Below, piece after piece: positions 16,151 through 24,744 of a DNA stretch of 64,000 bases. This DNA is from SG-bin7 sp964498095 (GTDB lineage Bacteria; Bdellovibrionota; Bdellovibrionia; Bdellovibrionales; SG-bin7): positions 102,224 to 166,223 of the forward strand of contig CAZCFY010000010.1 of NCBI GenBank assembly GCA_964498095.1, in the 5' to 3' direction. The notes beneath the pieces were generated by a model that was given only the letters and a program-made list of their open reading frames with translations, was not told the origin of the DNA and ran no database searches. Position numbers and translations under genes: made by a program. Every line of letters starts with the position of its first letter. Position 1 is the stretch's first letter.

Positions 16151-16585
16151 TCACAATAATTTCTTAGTCAAGATATGGGACGTCTTATTAATTTCGTAAC
16201 CTTGTTTCTCATAAAACTGATGAGCCTCTATCCTCTTTATGTTGGTCCGTACTCGCATCATATGTAACCCTCTTTCCCGCGCCCACTCTTCGGCCTTTTT
16301 TATTAAGGCGGCACCAACACCCTTGCCCCGCGCCCGCTGATCAACAATTAAAGCTCCTAGATTGGCGCGTGACCCTTCCAACAAACTCAGTGCTTCGGCA
16401 TGAACTTGAACAAAACCCAAGACCTTTCCTTCACTATTGCGAGCCACATAAAGGGAATAATCGGATAAGTCTTTTATTTCTATGTAGCGTGCTTTTATAT
16501 CTGAGACCTTATTTGGATAACCTAGCTGTTCTGACAGTTTGGTTACATCCTCAATATCTTTTTCTGACATTCTTTCAATAGTCAT
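16151..16585 (-). CDS. GNAT-family N-acetyltransferase
   Basis: 144 residues with the GNAT acetyl-CoA-binding block QRARGKGVGAALIKKAEEW (about 93-111) and the following beta4/alpha4 pattern HQFYEKQGYE. The substrate cannot be predicted. It shares its end with the convergent transglutaminase gene. Confidence 0.9.
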   Translation of the reverse strand: MTIERMSEKDIEDVTKLSEQLGYPNKVSDIKARYIEIKDLSDYSLYVARNSEGKVLGFVQVHAEALSLLEGSRANLGALIVDQRARGKGVGAALIKKAEEWARERGLHMMRVRTNIKRIEAHQFYEKQGYEINKTSHILTKKLL

Positions 16586-16648
16586 TAAAAGGTCGTACGT
16601 GAGAAGCTTAGAAAAGTCAGATTTAAATTAAAAATGTAAAAATTTTTA

Positions 16649-17185
16649 TTAGACTTCTGCCGCGGACTCTTTTGCGGCTTTCTCTAAACGCACAGCCATG
16701 CCCGTTTCGCCAGCCTTGCTTTTGATGGGTTGCGGAGGAATTTGCACGACTCGCGATTGCAGAGTCGCAAAGATCGGCTCGCTAATTGCCAGAGCATTGT
16801 CCTGCAACACGCATTGGCGGCCGATTTTCTTTTTAGCGTTAATTATTACTGGCGCTTTAAGATTCGCGGTCATATTGCGCGGATCGTGCGGAATAGTAAT
16901 GATGCAAAATGTGTGATAGCGCTCGCCCGGAGCCAACCCAAGGGCTTCCATATCCCGGCGGGTAAGAGAGTTTTGATAGTTCTTCGCAAATAATTCGGGC
17001 TCTAAGATAGGAAAGGCTACAGCGGGATTTTCGCAAGACTGCAGCCACGCAAAGATATCATCTGTAGGATCATCGAGGAGTACAAACTTTCGCAGAGACG
17101 CAAATCCGGGTATCCCCTCTGGGAACTCGATCACATCTTCTTGCTCTAAACCAACAGCGCCAAATCTCGACGTCTGAATTTGCAT
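16649..17185 (-). CDS. fliW: Flagellar assembly factor FliW
   Basis: 178 residues. The N-terminal FPEGIPGFASLRKFVLLDD block, PILEPELF and the later IITIP...NLKAPVIINAKKKIGRQCVLQ are the FliW signature. FliW binds flagellin and, when free, allosterically inhibits CsrA, relieving repression of flagellin translation. It is longer than usual (about 130-150), with a basic C-terminal tail of about 25 residues. AAGGGG precedes the ATG. FliW usually neighbours csrA; here csrA is 6 kb away with xanthine dehydrogenase genes between. Confidence 0.95.
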   Translation of the reverse strand: MQIQTSRFGAVGLEQEDVIEFPEGIPGFASLRKFVLLDDPTDDIFAWLQSCENPAVAFPILEPELFAKNYQNSLTRRDMEALGLAPGERYHTFCIITIPHDPRNMTANLKAPVIINAKKKIGRQCVLQDNALAISEPIFATLQSRVVQIPPQPIKSKAGETGMAVRLEKAAKESAAEV

Positions 17186-17305
17186 TCGAACCCCTTCACA
17201 AAAATACGACCCAAATATACTTTAGTTGGGTTAAAAAAAAGCGTGACCCTTATATAAAGATTGGCTGGACCAAAAGAGGAGGTCAATAACTATTTAACAG
17301 GGAAT

Positions 17306-18103
17306 TTAAGACTTTATGTTGCCACGTGTCTTTAGGAGTTGAGCCACGACACTATAGGAAATTTCAACAGGATCGTTGGTGCCAAAATCTTCGCCAATAG
17401 GACAAATTAATTTTTCGAGTTTCTCAGGGGTTACGCCACGTTCACGTAGTTCCCTTTTTATGGCCACTTTCTTTGTTTCACTTCCGATTACGCCTACATA
17501 AGCGAAATTTTTGTCGGCCTTAAAAACTTTTTCTAGAATCGGCACGTCAGTGGCGTGGCCCATTGTCATAACAATAATAAAGGTATTTTCTGTTAACTTT
17601 TCCACAAATTCTTGCATTTGTGGCAAATGATAACGATGAAGTCTTGAGCTAGATGGCAATTTTTCTAACCACTCTGGGCGGCTATCAATGCAATGAATAT
17701 CGGCATCAAGCCGAATGAGGGTCCGAATAAGTTCCTGACTTACGTGGCCGGCGCCAAAAACCGCAACTGTCCATTTACGCTTTCGCAGGCAGGGTTCAAT
17801 AAAACAGGAAACTAACCCGCCGCAAGTCATGCCAATATCACGTTGTAAATTCACTTTAATCAAAGTCGGCTCGGGATTGTCTGCGGTTAATTTTTCACGC
17901 GCGAGTTCGATTAAATGTTTTTCTATTTTTCCACCGCCAACGCTTCCCCAAAACAGTCCCTCTCTTGTTACGATGGCGCGGGCTCCGACATCTTGAGGGG
18001 CGCTACCGTCAATCTGCACGAGCGTAAGCACAACGTAAGGCAATTCTTTTTGCTCAACACTTTTCCTAAATTCCAGAAATTCTTCAAAATCTTTAGGATT
18101 CAT
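17306..18103 (-). CDS. xdhC: XdhC, xanthine dehydrogenase maturation factor
   Basis: 265 residues from the ATG at 18103; a GGAG 10 nt upstream within the end of xdhB supports this over a TTG three codons earlier. The N-terminal XdhC/CoxI domain contains WGSVGGGKIEKHLIE and GMTCGGLV. A Rossmann fold follows (VAVFGAGHVSQELIRTL, then CIDSRPEWLE) and a C-terminal segment with GVIGSETKKVAIKREL. XdhC binds sulfurated molybdenum cofactor and hands it to the XdhB subunit. It overlaps xdhB by 11 bp. Confidence 0.94.
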   Translation of the reverse strand: MNPKDFEEFLEFRKSVEQKELPYVVLTLVQIDGSAPQDVGARAIVTREGLFWGSVGGGKIEKHLIELAREKLTADNPEPTLIKVNLQRDIGMTCGGLVSCFIEPCLRKRKWTVAVFGAGHVSQELIRTLIRLDADIHCIDSRPEWLEKLPSSSRLHRYHLPQMQEFVEKLTENTFIIVMTMGHATDVPILEKVFKADKNFAYVGVIGSETKKVAIKRELRERGVTPEKLEKLICPIGEDFGTNDPVEISYSVVAQLLKTRGNIKS

Positions 18104-20387
18104 AGCCAGCAAGCTCCATTAATATTGTCTCGGGAACCACAGGCACTGAAAGTTTGGGGGCGATTCCTCTGGATTTGTAACTTAAAGCATTTTTTGCCGC
18201 CGTGTAAACACTGGCACCTAACAACAGCGGCGGTTCGCCGACCGCTTTGGACCGCGCCACGACTTCTTCGTTCGTGTTATTTTCTATGATTTTAAAATTA
18301 AAAATTCTTGGCACATCTTGAATGTTGGGAATTTTATAAGTCGTCGGCGACTTCGATTGCATTTGGCCTTTGTCAGTGTACCAAAGGTTTTCGGTTGTCA
18401 TCCACCCCACACCCTGAATAAATCCACCGGTAATTTGGCCATTATCTATTCCGGGATTAATAGGCCGGCCGATGTCCATGATTAAATCGGCCCGCAAAAC
18501 TTTTAGCTCACCGGTGTAGGAATTGATTTCGACTTCGCTGACAGCAACTCCGCTGGTAAAATAGCGAAACGGACTTTTTGGCCCTAATCCTTCGACTTTA
18601 AAAAAAGCATATTCACAAAGAGAAAGCCTTTGCTTATAAGCAAACTCAATTAAGTCCGCTAGCGCATAGGTTTTTTGCAGTTTTGTGTTATAGACTTTTT
18701 GATCAGCAAATTTCCAATCGGCCAGATTAATTGAGTTTCCTTCGAAACTAGGTATTTCGCTAGGGTCCGAATGATCTTTATGAAGAGCCGCCCAACAAAG
18801 ACGCGCCTTAATTTTCTCCGTGGCCTTAAAGGCCGCGCCGGCATTTATATCCGAGCCGCTGGAGGCCGCCGTCGGAGAAGTATTGGCGTTTTTTTCTGTG
18901 GATGTCGGCATGACTTTTACAAAACTTGGCGGAATACCAAGGGCATCCGCCACAATCATTAATATTTTCGTGTTAACTCCCTGGCCCATCTCGGTGGCGC
19001 CGGTAGAAACTTGTACGCTTCCGTCACGATGTAAGTTTACTAAAGCGTTGCCTTGATTTAGAAATCGCGCCGTAAAAGAGATCCCAAATTTGCAGGCGGT
19101 CATCGAGAGGCCGCGCAGCTTCCCATGGTTCTTGGCATTAAAGGTGTCGATTTCCTTCCGGCGCTTTTGATAGGCTGACTCTGTAAGAACCTGCTCCATC
19201 ATCATGGGCAAAAAATTTCGTGTAACCTTTTGACCATAGGGAGTTACTTCGCCTTCCTTATAACAATTAAGCCGCCTGATTTCTGCAGCATCTTTTTTTA
19301 GAAAAATGGCAATCTCTTCGATGATTGTTTCGATGGTCATGTTACCTTGCGGACCACCAAAACCCCGAAAAGCCGTATTGGAATGGTTGTTGGTTTTACA
19401 CACATGACCCTCGAGATAGGCGTTTTCGATAAAGTATGCGCCATCGGCATGGTAAATGGCGCGGTCTAAAATTGAGGGCGAAAGATCACGGTAAGCACCA
19501 CCGTCGGAATAAAAATATATTTTTAGCGCGCTAATTTTTCCCTTATCATCAAAGCCAACCTCATAATCATTTTGAAAGGGATGGCGCTTCCCGGTAATTT
19601 GAAAGTCCTCCTCTTGCCCAAGCACACAGCGCGCTGGCCGTTTAAACTTGGCCGCCGCCATTGCGGCGTAACACGCAAAAGGGCCGGCTTGGCTTTCTTT
19701 TCCACCAAACGCGCCGCCCATGCGTTTTACAATACAAACTACCTGATGAAAGGGAATCCCAAGACACTCGGCGACCATGTGTTGAACTTCAGTAGAGTGC
19801 TGGGACGAAGAATGGACCTCGTATTGATTACCCTCTAACGGGTAAACTATCGCGGCTTGGGTTTCGAGATAAAAATGTTCTTGGCCGCCAATTTTTAGAA
19901 CACCCGAAATTCTATTCTTCGCTCTTTTTAACGCCGCATCGGGATCCCCACAAATTGTTGGCGCCGGCGAATATAAAAATTGCTTTTTGCTTTTCGCCTG
20001 ATCAATCGTTAATACCGGTATGGCCTCTTTGACTTTTACTTCGACGGCGCGAATTGCCTTTTTTAAAATATCGCGGTTATCAACCACTACAATGGCTACG
20101 GGTTCGTGGTAATAGCCGATTTCCTCTTCAACGAGAAGCGGTTGGTCTTTTTTTTGACTGCCCCAAATATTGTGATGAAAATCTTTGGCCGTAAAAACCC
20201 CAAGCACTCCTGGCATGGCTAGCGCCCTTTTTGCGTCTATCCCAAGAAACTTTCCCGCCGCCACGGGAGAACAAACGCAGCCGACAAAAAGTTCGTCTTT
20301 CATCGGCGTGCGGTCATCGATAAATTTACTCTCACCGGTCACGTGTTCGCGCGCGGTATCATGAGGAATACGGCTGCCAAGACTCAT
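18093..20387 (-). CDS. xdhB: Xanthine dehydrogenase molybdenum-binding subunit
   Basis: 764 residues. Conserved blocks of the xanthine oxidase large subunit are visible: an N-terminal hammerhead domain, ETQAAI, MGGAFGGKE (Moco contact), NTAFRGFGGPQ, STGATEMGQGVNTK and the C-terminal AVGEPPLLLGAS, whose Glu is the catalytic base in this family. It oxidises hypoxanthine/xanthine to urate and works with XdhA and XdhC. It overlaps xdhA by 4 bp. Substrate assignment to purines rests on overall pattern and the xdhABC order; another purine-like or heterocyclic substrate is possible. Confidence 0.93.
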   Translation of the reverse strand: MSLGSRIPHDTAREHVTGESKFIDDRTPMKDELFVGCVCSPVAAGKFLGIDAKRALAMPGVLGVFTAKDFHHNIWGSQKKDQPLLVEEEIGYYHEPVAIVVVDNRDILKKAIRAVEVKVKEAIPVLTIDQAKSKKQFLYSPAPTICGDPDAALKRAKNRISGVLKIGGQEHFYLETQAAIVYPLEGNQYEVHSSSQHSTEVQHMVAECLGIPFHQVVCIVKRMGGAFGGKESQAGPFACYAAMAAAKFKRPARCVLGQEEDFQITGKRHPFQNDYEVGFDDKGKISALKIYFYSDGGAYRDLSPSILDRAIYHADGAYFIENAYLEGHVCKTNNHSNTAFRGFGGPQGNMTIETIIEEIAIFLKKDAAEIRRLNCYKEGEVTPYGQKVTRNFLPMMMEQVLTESAYQKRRKEIDTFNAKNHGKLRGLSMTACKFGISFTARFLNQGNALVNLHRDGSVQVSTGATEMGQGVNTKILMIVADALGIPPSFVKVMPTSTEKNANTSPTAASSGSDINAGAAFKATEKIKARLCWAALHKDHSDPSEIPSFEGNSINLADWKFADQKVYNTKLQKTYALADLIEFAYKQRLSLCEYAFFKVEGLGPKSPFRYFTSGVAVSEVEINSYTGELKVLRADLIMDIGRPINPGIDNGQITGGFIQGVGWMTTENLWYTDKGQMQSKSPTTYKIPNIQDVPRIFNFKIIENNTNEEVVARSKAVGEPPLLLGASVYTAAKNALSYKSRGIAPKLSVPVVPETILMELAGYES

Positions 20388-21784
20388 GACAGTTCCTGGC
20401 TAAATTTTTTAAAAAAGTTTTGGCAGAGCTGCATGCGGTACTGTGCCGAACCGCGCACGTCCGAAAGCGGTTTAACTTCACCTTTAAGCTTTTTGGCTAT
20501 GCCCTCCACGAGATTTGCAGTGAAGCTTTGGCCTAGCCATTCTTTTTCAAAATTTTTCATGCGCATGACCGTAGGACCAACGCCGCCCAATATAATTCGC
20601 ACGTCTTCTATGATTTTATTTTTATTTAAGTCCACACGGGCCGCAAACGTGGCAGTAGAAATATCAAGGTCTTCGCGTGTAGAGACTTTCCACAGTTTAA
20701 ATTTTGAATTGGGCTTTATTTTTGGAATGAATACCCCCGTCACAATTTCCGTGGGCTTTAAATCCACTTTTTTATAACCCAGGTAAAATTCTGCCAAAGG
20801 AATCTCTCTTTTGTTTTTACTTGATTTTACATGAACCTCGGCATCAGCTGCGAGCAGAAATGGAATTGTGTCGGCAATCGGTGAAGCATTGACTACATTG
20901 CCAACGAGAGTAGCGTTATTTTTTATTTGTGGCGAGGCAAAGACATGTAGGAGCTCCGCGAATTCCTCTTCGTTATTGATTTTTTCTAACTCTGAAAGAG
21001 TTACCCGCGCACCGACCCACATTCCCTTGGCGGATTTCCATGTCTTATGGAGTTCGCCGATATTTTGCAGGGAAATAACATCTTCTGGCTCAAATTTACC
21101 TTTAGTTTGCAAAACCCCCAGATCAGTTGCTCCAGCGACAATCTTGGCACTTGGATTTTTGGCTTTAACTTTTAGCGCTTCATTAATCGTTGCCGGCATA
21201 TGAAGGCGGAAATCTTCGGTTTCGATAAGCGCCGAGTTAAGTTTTGTATCCCGCTGGGGATAGCGTTTTTTTAAAGTCGGAAAGTCTCCTAGTTCCATTG
21301 CTAAGGCCGCTTTGATAATGGGATCGTATCCAGTACAACGGCAGAGATTGCCGGTAAGATAATTTTTGGCCTTCTTTTCGGTAATTTCCTTCTTATGAAT
21401 CTGCGCATGTTCAGCCAGCGCCGCTAAGGCGCAAACCATTCCCGGCGTACAGTAACCACATTGCGAACCAAAATTTTCCATCATTGCCGTCTGCGCCGGA
21501 TGAAGTGATTTCTCGGTTTTTAAACCTTCTACCGTAACGAGATGACCCCCGTCTAAAGCGTAAACAGGCATGATACACGAATCCACGGACTTAAAGTTTT
21601 TATCAAATGGGCTTTGAAAAACACATGTGCAGGCGCCGCAATCGCCTTCTTCACAAACTATCTTAGTACCAGTGAGCTGAAGTTGTTCGCGTAAAAACCT
21701 TGCAGTGGTGCGAAAAACATCGCGTCCGCTAGCTTTAATGGGTTTGCCGTTAAGATAAAAGTGTACGTAATCCCGAAGGCTCAT
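20384..21784 (-). CDS. xdhA: Xanthine dehydrogenase iron-sulfur/FAD subunit
   Basis: 466 residues from the ATG at 21784 (a TTG 12 codons upstream is possible). The N-terminal plant-type ferredoxin domain (CEEGDCGACTC) is followed by the second 2Fe-2S domain (QCGYCTPGM and NLCRCTGYDPI). An FAD-binding CO-dehydrogenase-type flavoprotein domain (KIVAGATDLGVL, NATLVGNVVNASPIADT) and its C-terminal domain complete the protein. It passes electrons from the molybdenum site in XdhB to FAD and NAD+. The fused FeS-FAD arrangement matches the Rhodobacter type. Divergent from the RGG-tailed gene across 80 bp. Confidence 0.93.
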   Translation of the reverse strand: MSLRDYVHFYLNGKPIKASGRDVFRTTARFLREQLQLTGTKIVCEEGDCGACTCVFQSPFDKNFKSVDSCIMPVYALDGGHLVTVEGLKTEKSLHPAQTAMMENFGSQCGYCTPGMVCALAALAEHAQIHKKEITEKKAKNYLTGNLCRCTGYDPIIKAALAMELGDFPTLKKRYPQRDTKLNSALIETEDFRLHMPATINEALKVKAKNPSAKIVAGATDLGVLQTKGKFEPEDVISLQNIGELHKTWKSAKGMWVGARVTLSELEKINNEEEFAELLHVFASPQIKNNATLVGNVVNASPIADTIPFLLAADAEVHVKSSKNKREIPLAEFYLGYKKVDLKPTEIVTGVFIPKIKPNSKFKLWKVSTREDLDISTATFAARVDLNKNKIIEDVRIILGGVGPTVMRMKNFEKEWLGQSFTANLVEGIAKKLKGEVKPLSDVRGSAQYRMQLCQNFFKKFSQELS

Positions 21785-21864
21785 CCCAATATCACAGCAC
21801 AATGCTTTTGAGATTGGCAAGCCGGGATTTTTCCTTCAGACTAGGTTTTTTGGAAGGAAGACCC

Positions 21865-22314
21865 ATGAAATCAATCACAGAATTTCCCGCATTTACGTTA
21901 CGAGCTGCAATCACCACAAAAGCCCAATTAACTTCGGAAGGTAAAACTGCCGAAGAAATTCAAACTGCTCTAGGTACAACTTATAAATTAGAAGGTGACC
22001 GCCTAAAGCATTTCATAAATGCGATTGATGTCGCTAGCGCTAATGCTGACGGACTTAAACGCGTGCTTGTCATGAGTCTTGCGGAAGGCGAAAATCCGCC
22101 CGCAAAAGCTACGAAAGTCGAAGAAGCCTATTATGTTCCTGATATCTTTATGGTCATGCAACCCAAGGCTCCACCACAAAAAGGTGGCCGCGGTGGGCGC
22201 GGCGGTCGCGGCGGTAAAGGTGGGGGACGCGGCGAAGGCCGTGGTGACAGAGGCGGACGCGGTGACGGCAAACCCAAAGCCGAAGCCAAAGAGGAAAAGT
22301 CTGATAAAGCCTAG
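21865..22314 (+). CDS. Small protein with an RGG-rich tail
   Basis: 149 residues from the ATG at 21865, fixed by GGAAGGA 7 nt upstream; the longer frame from 21802 would overlap the xdhA leader. The N-terminal 100 residues form a compact alpha/beta region with no recognised family (TEFPAFTLRAAITTKAQL ... RVLVMSLAEGE ... YYVPDIFMVMQ). Residues 107-134 are an RGG/RG tract (repeats of GGRGGRGG), followed by a charged KAEAKEEKSDKA tail. RGG tracts in other proteins bind RNA or promote condensates. The downstream gene begins inside its last codons. Confidence 0.8.
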   Translation: MKSITEFPAFTLRAAITTKAQLTSEGKTAEEIQTALGTTYKLEGDRLKHFINAIDVASANADGLKRVLVMSLAEGENPPAKATKVEEAYYVPDIFMVMQPKAPPQKGGRGGRGGRGGKGGGRGEGRGDRGGRGDGKPKAEAKEEKSDKA

Positions 22315-22825
22315 TTTTTTTCGTGGCGCCACTTATTTCGGTGGCGCACTGTCAATCTCTCTGGGCGCTGCCTGCGCGCGCCCCCAAGTCGTTACTACCC
22401 CTCCTTCAGAAATACGTGAAGACGTTACCGTAAAGGGTCTAAAAGTTGGCGTTACCCGCAATTGCGCAGTTATGTTCGCTGCAAAGTCCGGGAAAGTTAT
22501 AAACTGGAAGATGCCTGCTAACGGCCCCTGCTATTTCGCAAAAAATAAATCAGGCGCCATAGAAATTTATAAAGATATGCGTAAGTCGCGCGATTCGCTG
22601 GGCATGATTTTGATTCATTCCGCCGAAATCAGAGAAGACAAGGAGTGTCTGGGTACTAATGCGGGAATTTTAATTTTTAAAGACCGCGTTCAAATTCAAA
22701 ATCCGCCTTACACGAAATATTCCCTTTGTATTGACGAAAAGGGCGCGTTTGACCAAAAACACTACGCAACTTCGCTGAATTCTTTATTGCAGGATTCGCA
22801 ACCCAATATCTTAACTTTCAAATAG
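22301..22825 (+). CDS. Exported cysteine-containing protein with non-canonical start
   Basis: About 174 residues. No ATG, GTG or TTG fits the exported N-terminus; the best start is CTG at 22301 (reading CTG ATA AAG CCT), 7 nt after GAGGAAAAG and inside the end of the RGG gene. The N-terminus (FFRGATYFGGALSISLGAAC) resembles a signal peptide with an imperfect lipobox. Four cysteines follow in the mature part (NCAVMF, GPCYF, KECLG, YSLCID), each near a Gly turn, suggesting two disulphides. No family recognised. The frame is open well upstream within the RGG gene, but that part is a shadow. Start and lipidation are uncertain. Confidence 0.6.
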   Translation: MIKPSFFRGATYFGGALSISLGAACARPQVVTTPPSEIREDVTVKGLKVGVTRNCAVMFAAKSGKVINWKMPANGPCYFAKNKSGAIEIYKDMRKSRDSLGMILIHSAEIREDKECLGTNAGILIFKDRVQIQNPPYTKYSLCIDEKGAFDQKHYATSLNSLLQDSQPNILTFK

Positions 22826-22908
22826 CTATATTTACTTTTGCTAACTTTGCGAGTTAGAAGATTGAAAAGGATATTTGAAGTTCTATGAATTGGTACGCGA
22901 TCTGTGAT

Positions 22909-23229
22909 TCAATCACCGGCAAAAAAGGGCCCTACCTTTTTATCTTTTAAACATTCCGCTACGGATTTATGTTTTTTCTGAATTTTATTAATCTTTTCAC
23001 AGATTTTAGATTTATACTTTTCTTTTATCTTGCATTCATCTTTTGACGACAAGTCTTGCGCCGCCGACTTAAAGCAGGCGCTTTCTTGAATAACTATTTC
23101 ATCGTCCGTTTCAGCTTCAAAGGCACAGTAGCGCATTATCCAATTGATAGATGCAGCGGGGTAAATGCACTCCTCCGCCGATAAATATAATGATGAAGAC
23201 AAAATTAGGAGAAAACATAAACTTCTCAT
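22909..23229 (-). CDS. Small secreted cysteine-rich protein
   Basis: 106 residues: signal peptide (about 1-18, LSA|EE), then a lysine-rich helical domain with six cysteines (21, 35, 52, 66, 76, 93 by my count) and a C-terminal GPFFAGD. It is helical and cysteine-pinned, similar in style to the 158-residue protein at 41178-41654, though clear homology was not established. Function unknown; location periplasmic or extracellular. Its ribosome binding site is weak. Confidence 0.68.
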   Translation of the reverse strand: MRSLCFLLILSSSLYLSAEECIYPAASINWIMRYCAFEAETDDEIVIQESACFKSAAQDLSSKDECKIKEKYKSKICEKINKIQKKHKSVAECLKDKKVGPFFAGD

Positions 23230-23258
23230 ACTAAAATAGTACGTACCTTCAACGAACC

Positions 23259-23489
23259 CTAGGATTTTTTCTGCAACAAATCTTTTAAATCGCGGGTGTT
23301 CGGCACGGAAGTGGCGGCATCTTGATTTTGCGCCTGAATTGCCAAATAAACTTCTTCACGGTGAATTTTTGTATCTTTAGGCGCTTCAATACCTAAACGA
23401 ACTTGTTTACCTTTTATTTGAACCACACGGATTTTGATATGATCGTCGATCGCTATGGATTCGCCTAATTTTCTAGTCAGAACCAGCAT
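23259..23489 (-). CDS. csrA: CsrA, post-transcriptional carbon/flagella regulator
   Basis: 76 residues starting MLVLTRKLGESIAI, with VRLGIEAPKD and IHREEVYLAI, the full CsrA core that forms an interlocked dimer binding GGA motifs in mRNA leaders. A 15-residue tail extends beyond the usual end. GAAGGAG precedes the ATG. It is downstream of flgL across 123 bp, so it probably belongs to the flagellar transcription block; FliW (16649-17185) would be its antagonist. Confidence 0.97.
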   Translation of the reverse strand: MLVLTRKLGESIAIDDHIKIRVVQIKGKQVRLGIEAPKDTKIHREEVYLAIQAQNQDAATSVPNTRDLKDLLQKKS

Positions 23490-23531
23490 CGCAACTCCTT
23501 CGCAGCCTGGTTACACGAAGATCTCTATCTC

Positions 23532-23572
23532 GTTAGATATATCTAGTTCGATATATCCTTGTTAGCTATATC
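23532..23572. repeat. Three 12-bp direct repeats upstream of csrA
   Basis: GTTAGATATATC (23532), GTTCGATATATC (23546) and GTTAGCTATATC (23561) follow one another at 14- and 15-bp steps, 43 bp upstream of the csrA start codon. Each contains a self-complementary or nearly self-complementary TATATC/GATATA core. They may be regulator sites or part of an AT-rich csrA promoter. Confidence 0.5.
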
Positions 23573-23612
23573 TCTTAACGGACAAAGATTAAAACGTCTT
23601 TAGCTATTATTG

Positions 23613-24734
23613 TTACCTTAGAAAGTCAAGGAGGCTGGGCTGCATTAGTTTAGATGAGGTCGAAAGCGAGGCCTTTAGCGTGGCCTCATTCTTATTTACG
23701 TCAGAAACTACCTTAAACATGTCCTCGTCTTCGAGCTGGGAAATCGCGCCTTTGGTGTCAACTTTGGACTTACCGAGGGATTCGATGGTCGCATTTAGGT
23801 TCATTAGCCTAGACCCAAGCTCAGATCGCGCCAAAACTGCCTGCGAATGGGCCTCATCAAGGTCATCTAACGAAACCTGAATCGTATATTTGTCGCCCGT
23901 AATCATAGCAACTTCGAGCTTTTTGAGTACCCCAAAAAGATTAATTCCTGAATTATTTTCCTCACCAAACTGATTTCGGGGCGAAGGACTAGCGAATTTT
24001 GTTTCATTTTTCTTCGCACCGGGCCCGACTTGCGGCACAACCGACGCCGGTCCACGCATTTGCGGGTCCTCGCTATCAGGCGCTAAATTCTGCGGAGTCT
24101 TATTGTTTGGGTCGTCAGGATCCTGAAGCTTTGGCGCGCCAGCGGGATTATTTTCCGGATGGTTTTTATCAAGTAGATCACCCACTGGCTTGCCAAGAAA
24201 TACGCGGCTCCCGGGGAGATTTATCGCCACAAAAGCCTCTTTATCGACGGGAACTTTAATCTCACCGTCGTCCCCATTATAATTGCCTTGCGGGTCAAAA
24301 GGCGGCTTTGTTGTATTGTACCCGCCGAATAAAAATTTTCCCGCCAATTTGCGGTTACCTATTTGCACGATTTGTCGTTGTAATTGATTGATTTCCGAAG
24401 CAAGTACACGGCGAGTGTCGGCATTGGTGCTGGCGTCGTTTGATGCGGCTAGAGCTAACTCTTTGGCTCTCACCATCACGTCCGCCACATCGCCAAGAGA
24501 CTGGTCCGTGTATTCCAAATAGGATTTCGCGTTCGTTAAAACTTTTTGATACTGCTGAATGTTTTGTTCGTCGGTACGGTAAGAAAGTACGCGTGTCGCA
24601 GCCACGGGGTCATCGCTAGGCTTATTAATCCTCTTTTGCGAAGCCGCCCGCTCAAGAGATTCCGCCAAATTTCCCTTTCCGCGGTGGAGGGAGTCATTGA
24701 TCTGAGAATAAATCATTTTATCGGCGACTCGCAT
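23613..24734 (-). CDS. flgL: Flagellar hook-filament junction protein FlgL (HAP3)
   Basis: 373 residues. The N-terminal D0 helix block (INDSLHRGKGNLAESLERAASQ is its start region) contains KRINKPSDDPVAATRVL, and the C-terminal flagellin-like helix ends ATLKASLSTSSKLMQPSLLDFL. Together these identify FlgL. Between them is an insertion rich in Pro/Asp/Asn (about 195-255, PAGAPKLQDPDDPNNK) that would be surface-exposed. AGGA precedes the ATG. It follows flgK after 10 bp. Confidence 0.95.
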   Translation of the reverse strand: MRVADKMIYSQINDSLHRGKGNLAESLERAASQKRINKPSDDPVAATRVLSYRTDEQNIQQYQKVLTNAKSYLEYTDQSLGDVADVMVRAKELALAASNDASTNADTRRVLASEINQLQRQIVQIGNRKLAGKFLFGGYNTTKPPFDPQGNYNGDDGEIKVPVDKEAFVAINLPGSRVFLGKPVGDLLDKNHPENNPAGAPKLQDPDDPNNKTPQNLAPDSEDPQMRGPASVVPQVGPGAKKNETKFASPSPRNQFGEENNSGINLFGVLKKLEVAMITGDKYTIQVSLDDLDEAHSQAVLARSELGSRLMNLNATIESLGKSKVDTKGAISQLEDEDMFKVVSDVNKNEATLKASLSTSSKLMQPSLLDFLR

Positions 24735-24744
24735 TACTTAATTC

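Noticed and set aside
22079..22300. Upstream extension of the exported protein frame through the RGG gene
   Set aside because: It is the out-of-frame shadow of the RGG-tailed gene; the exported protein starts near 22301.
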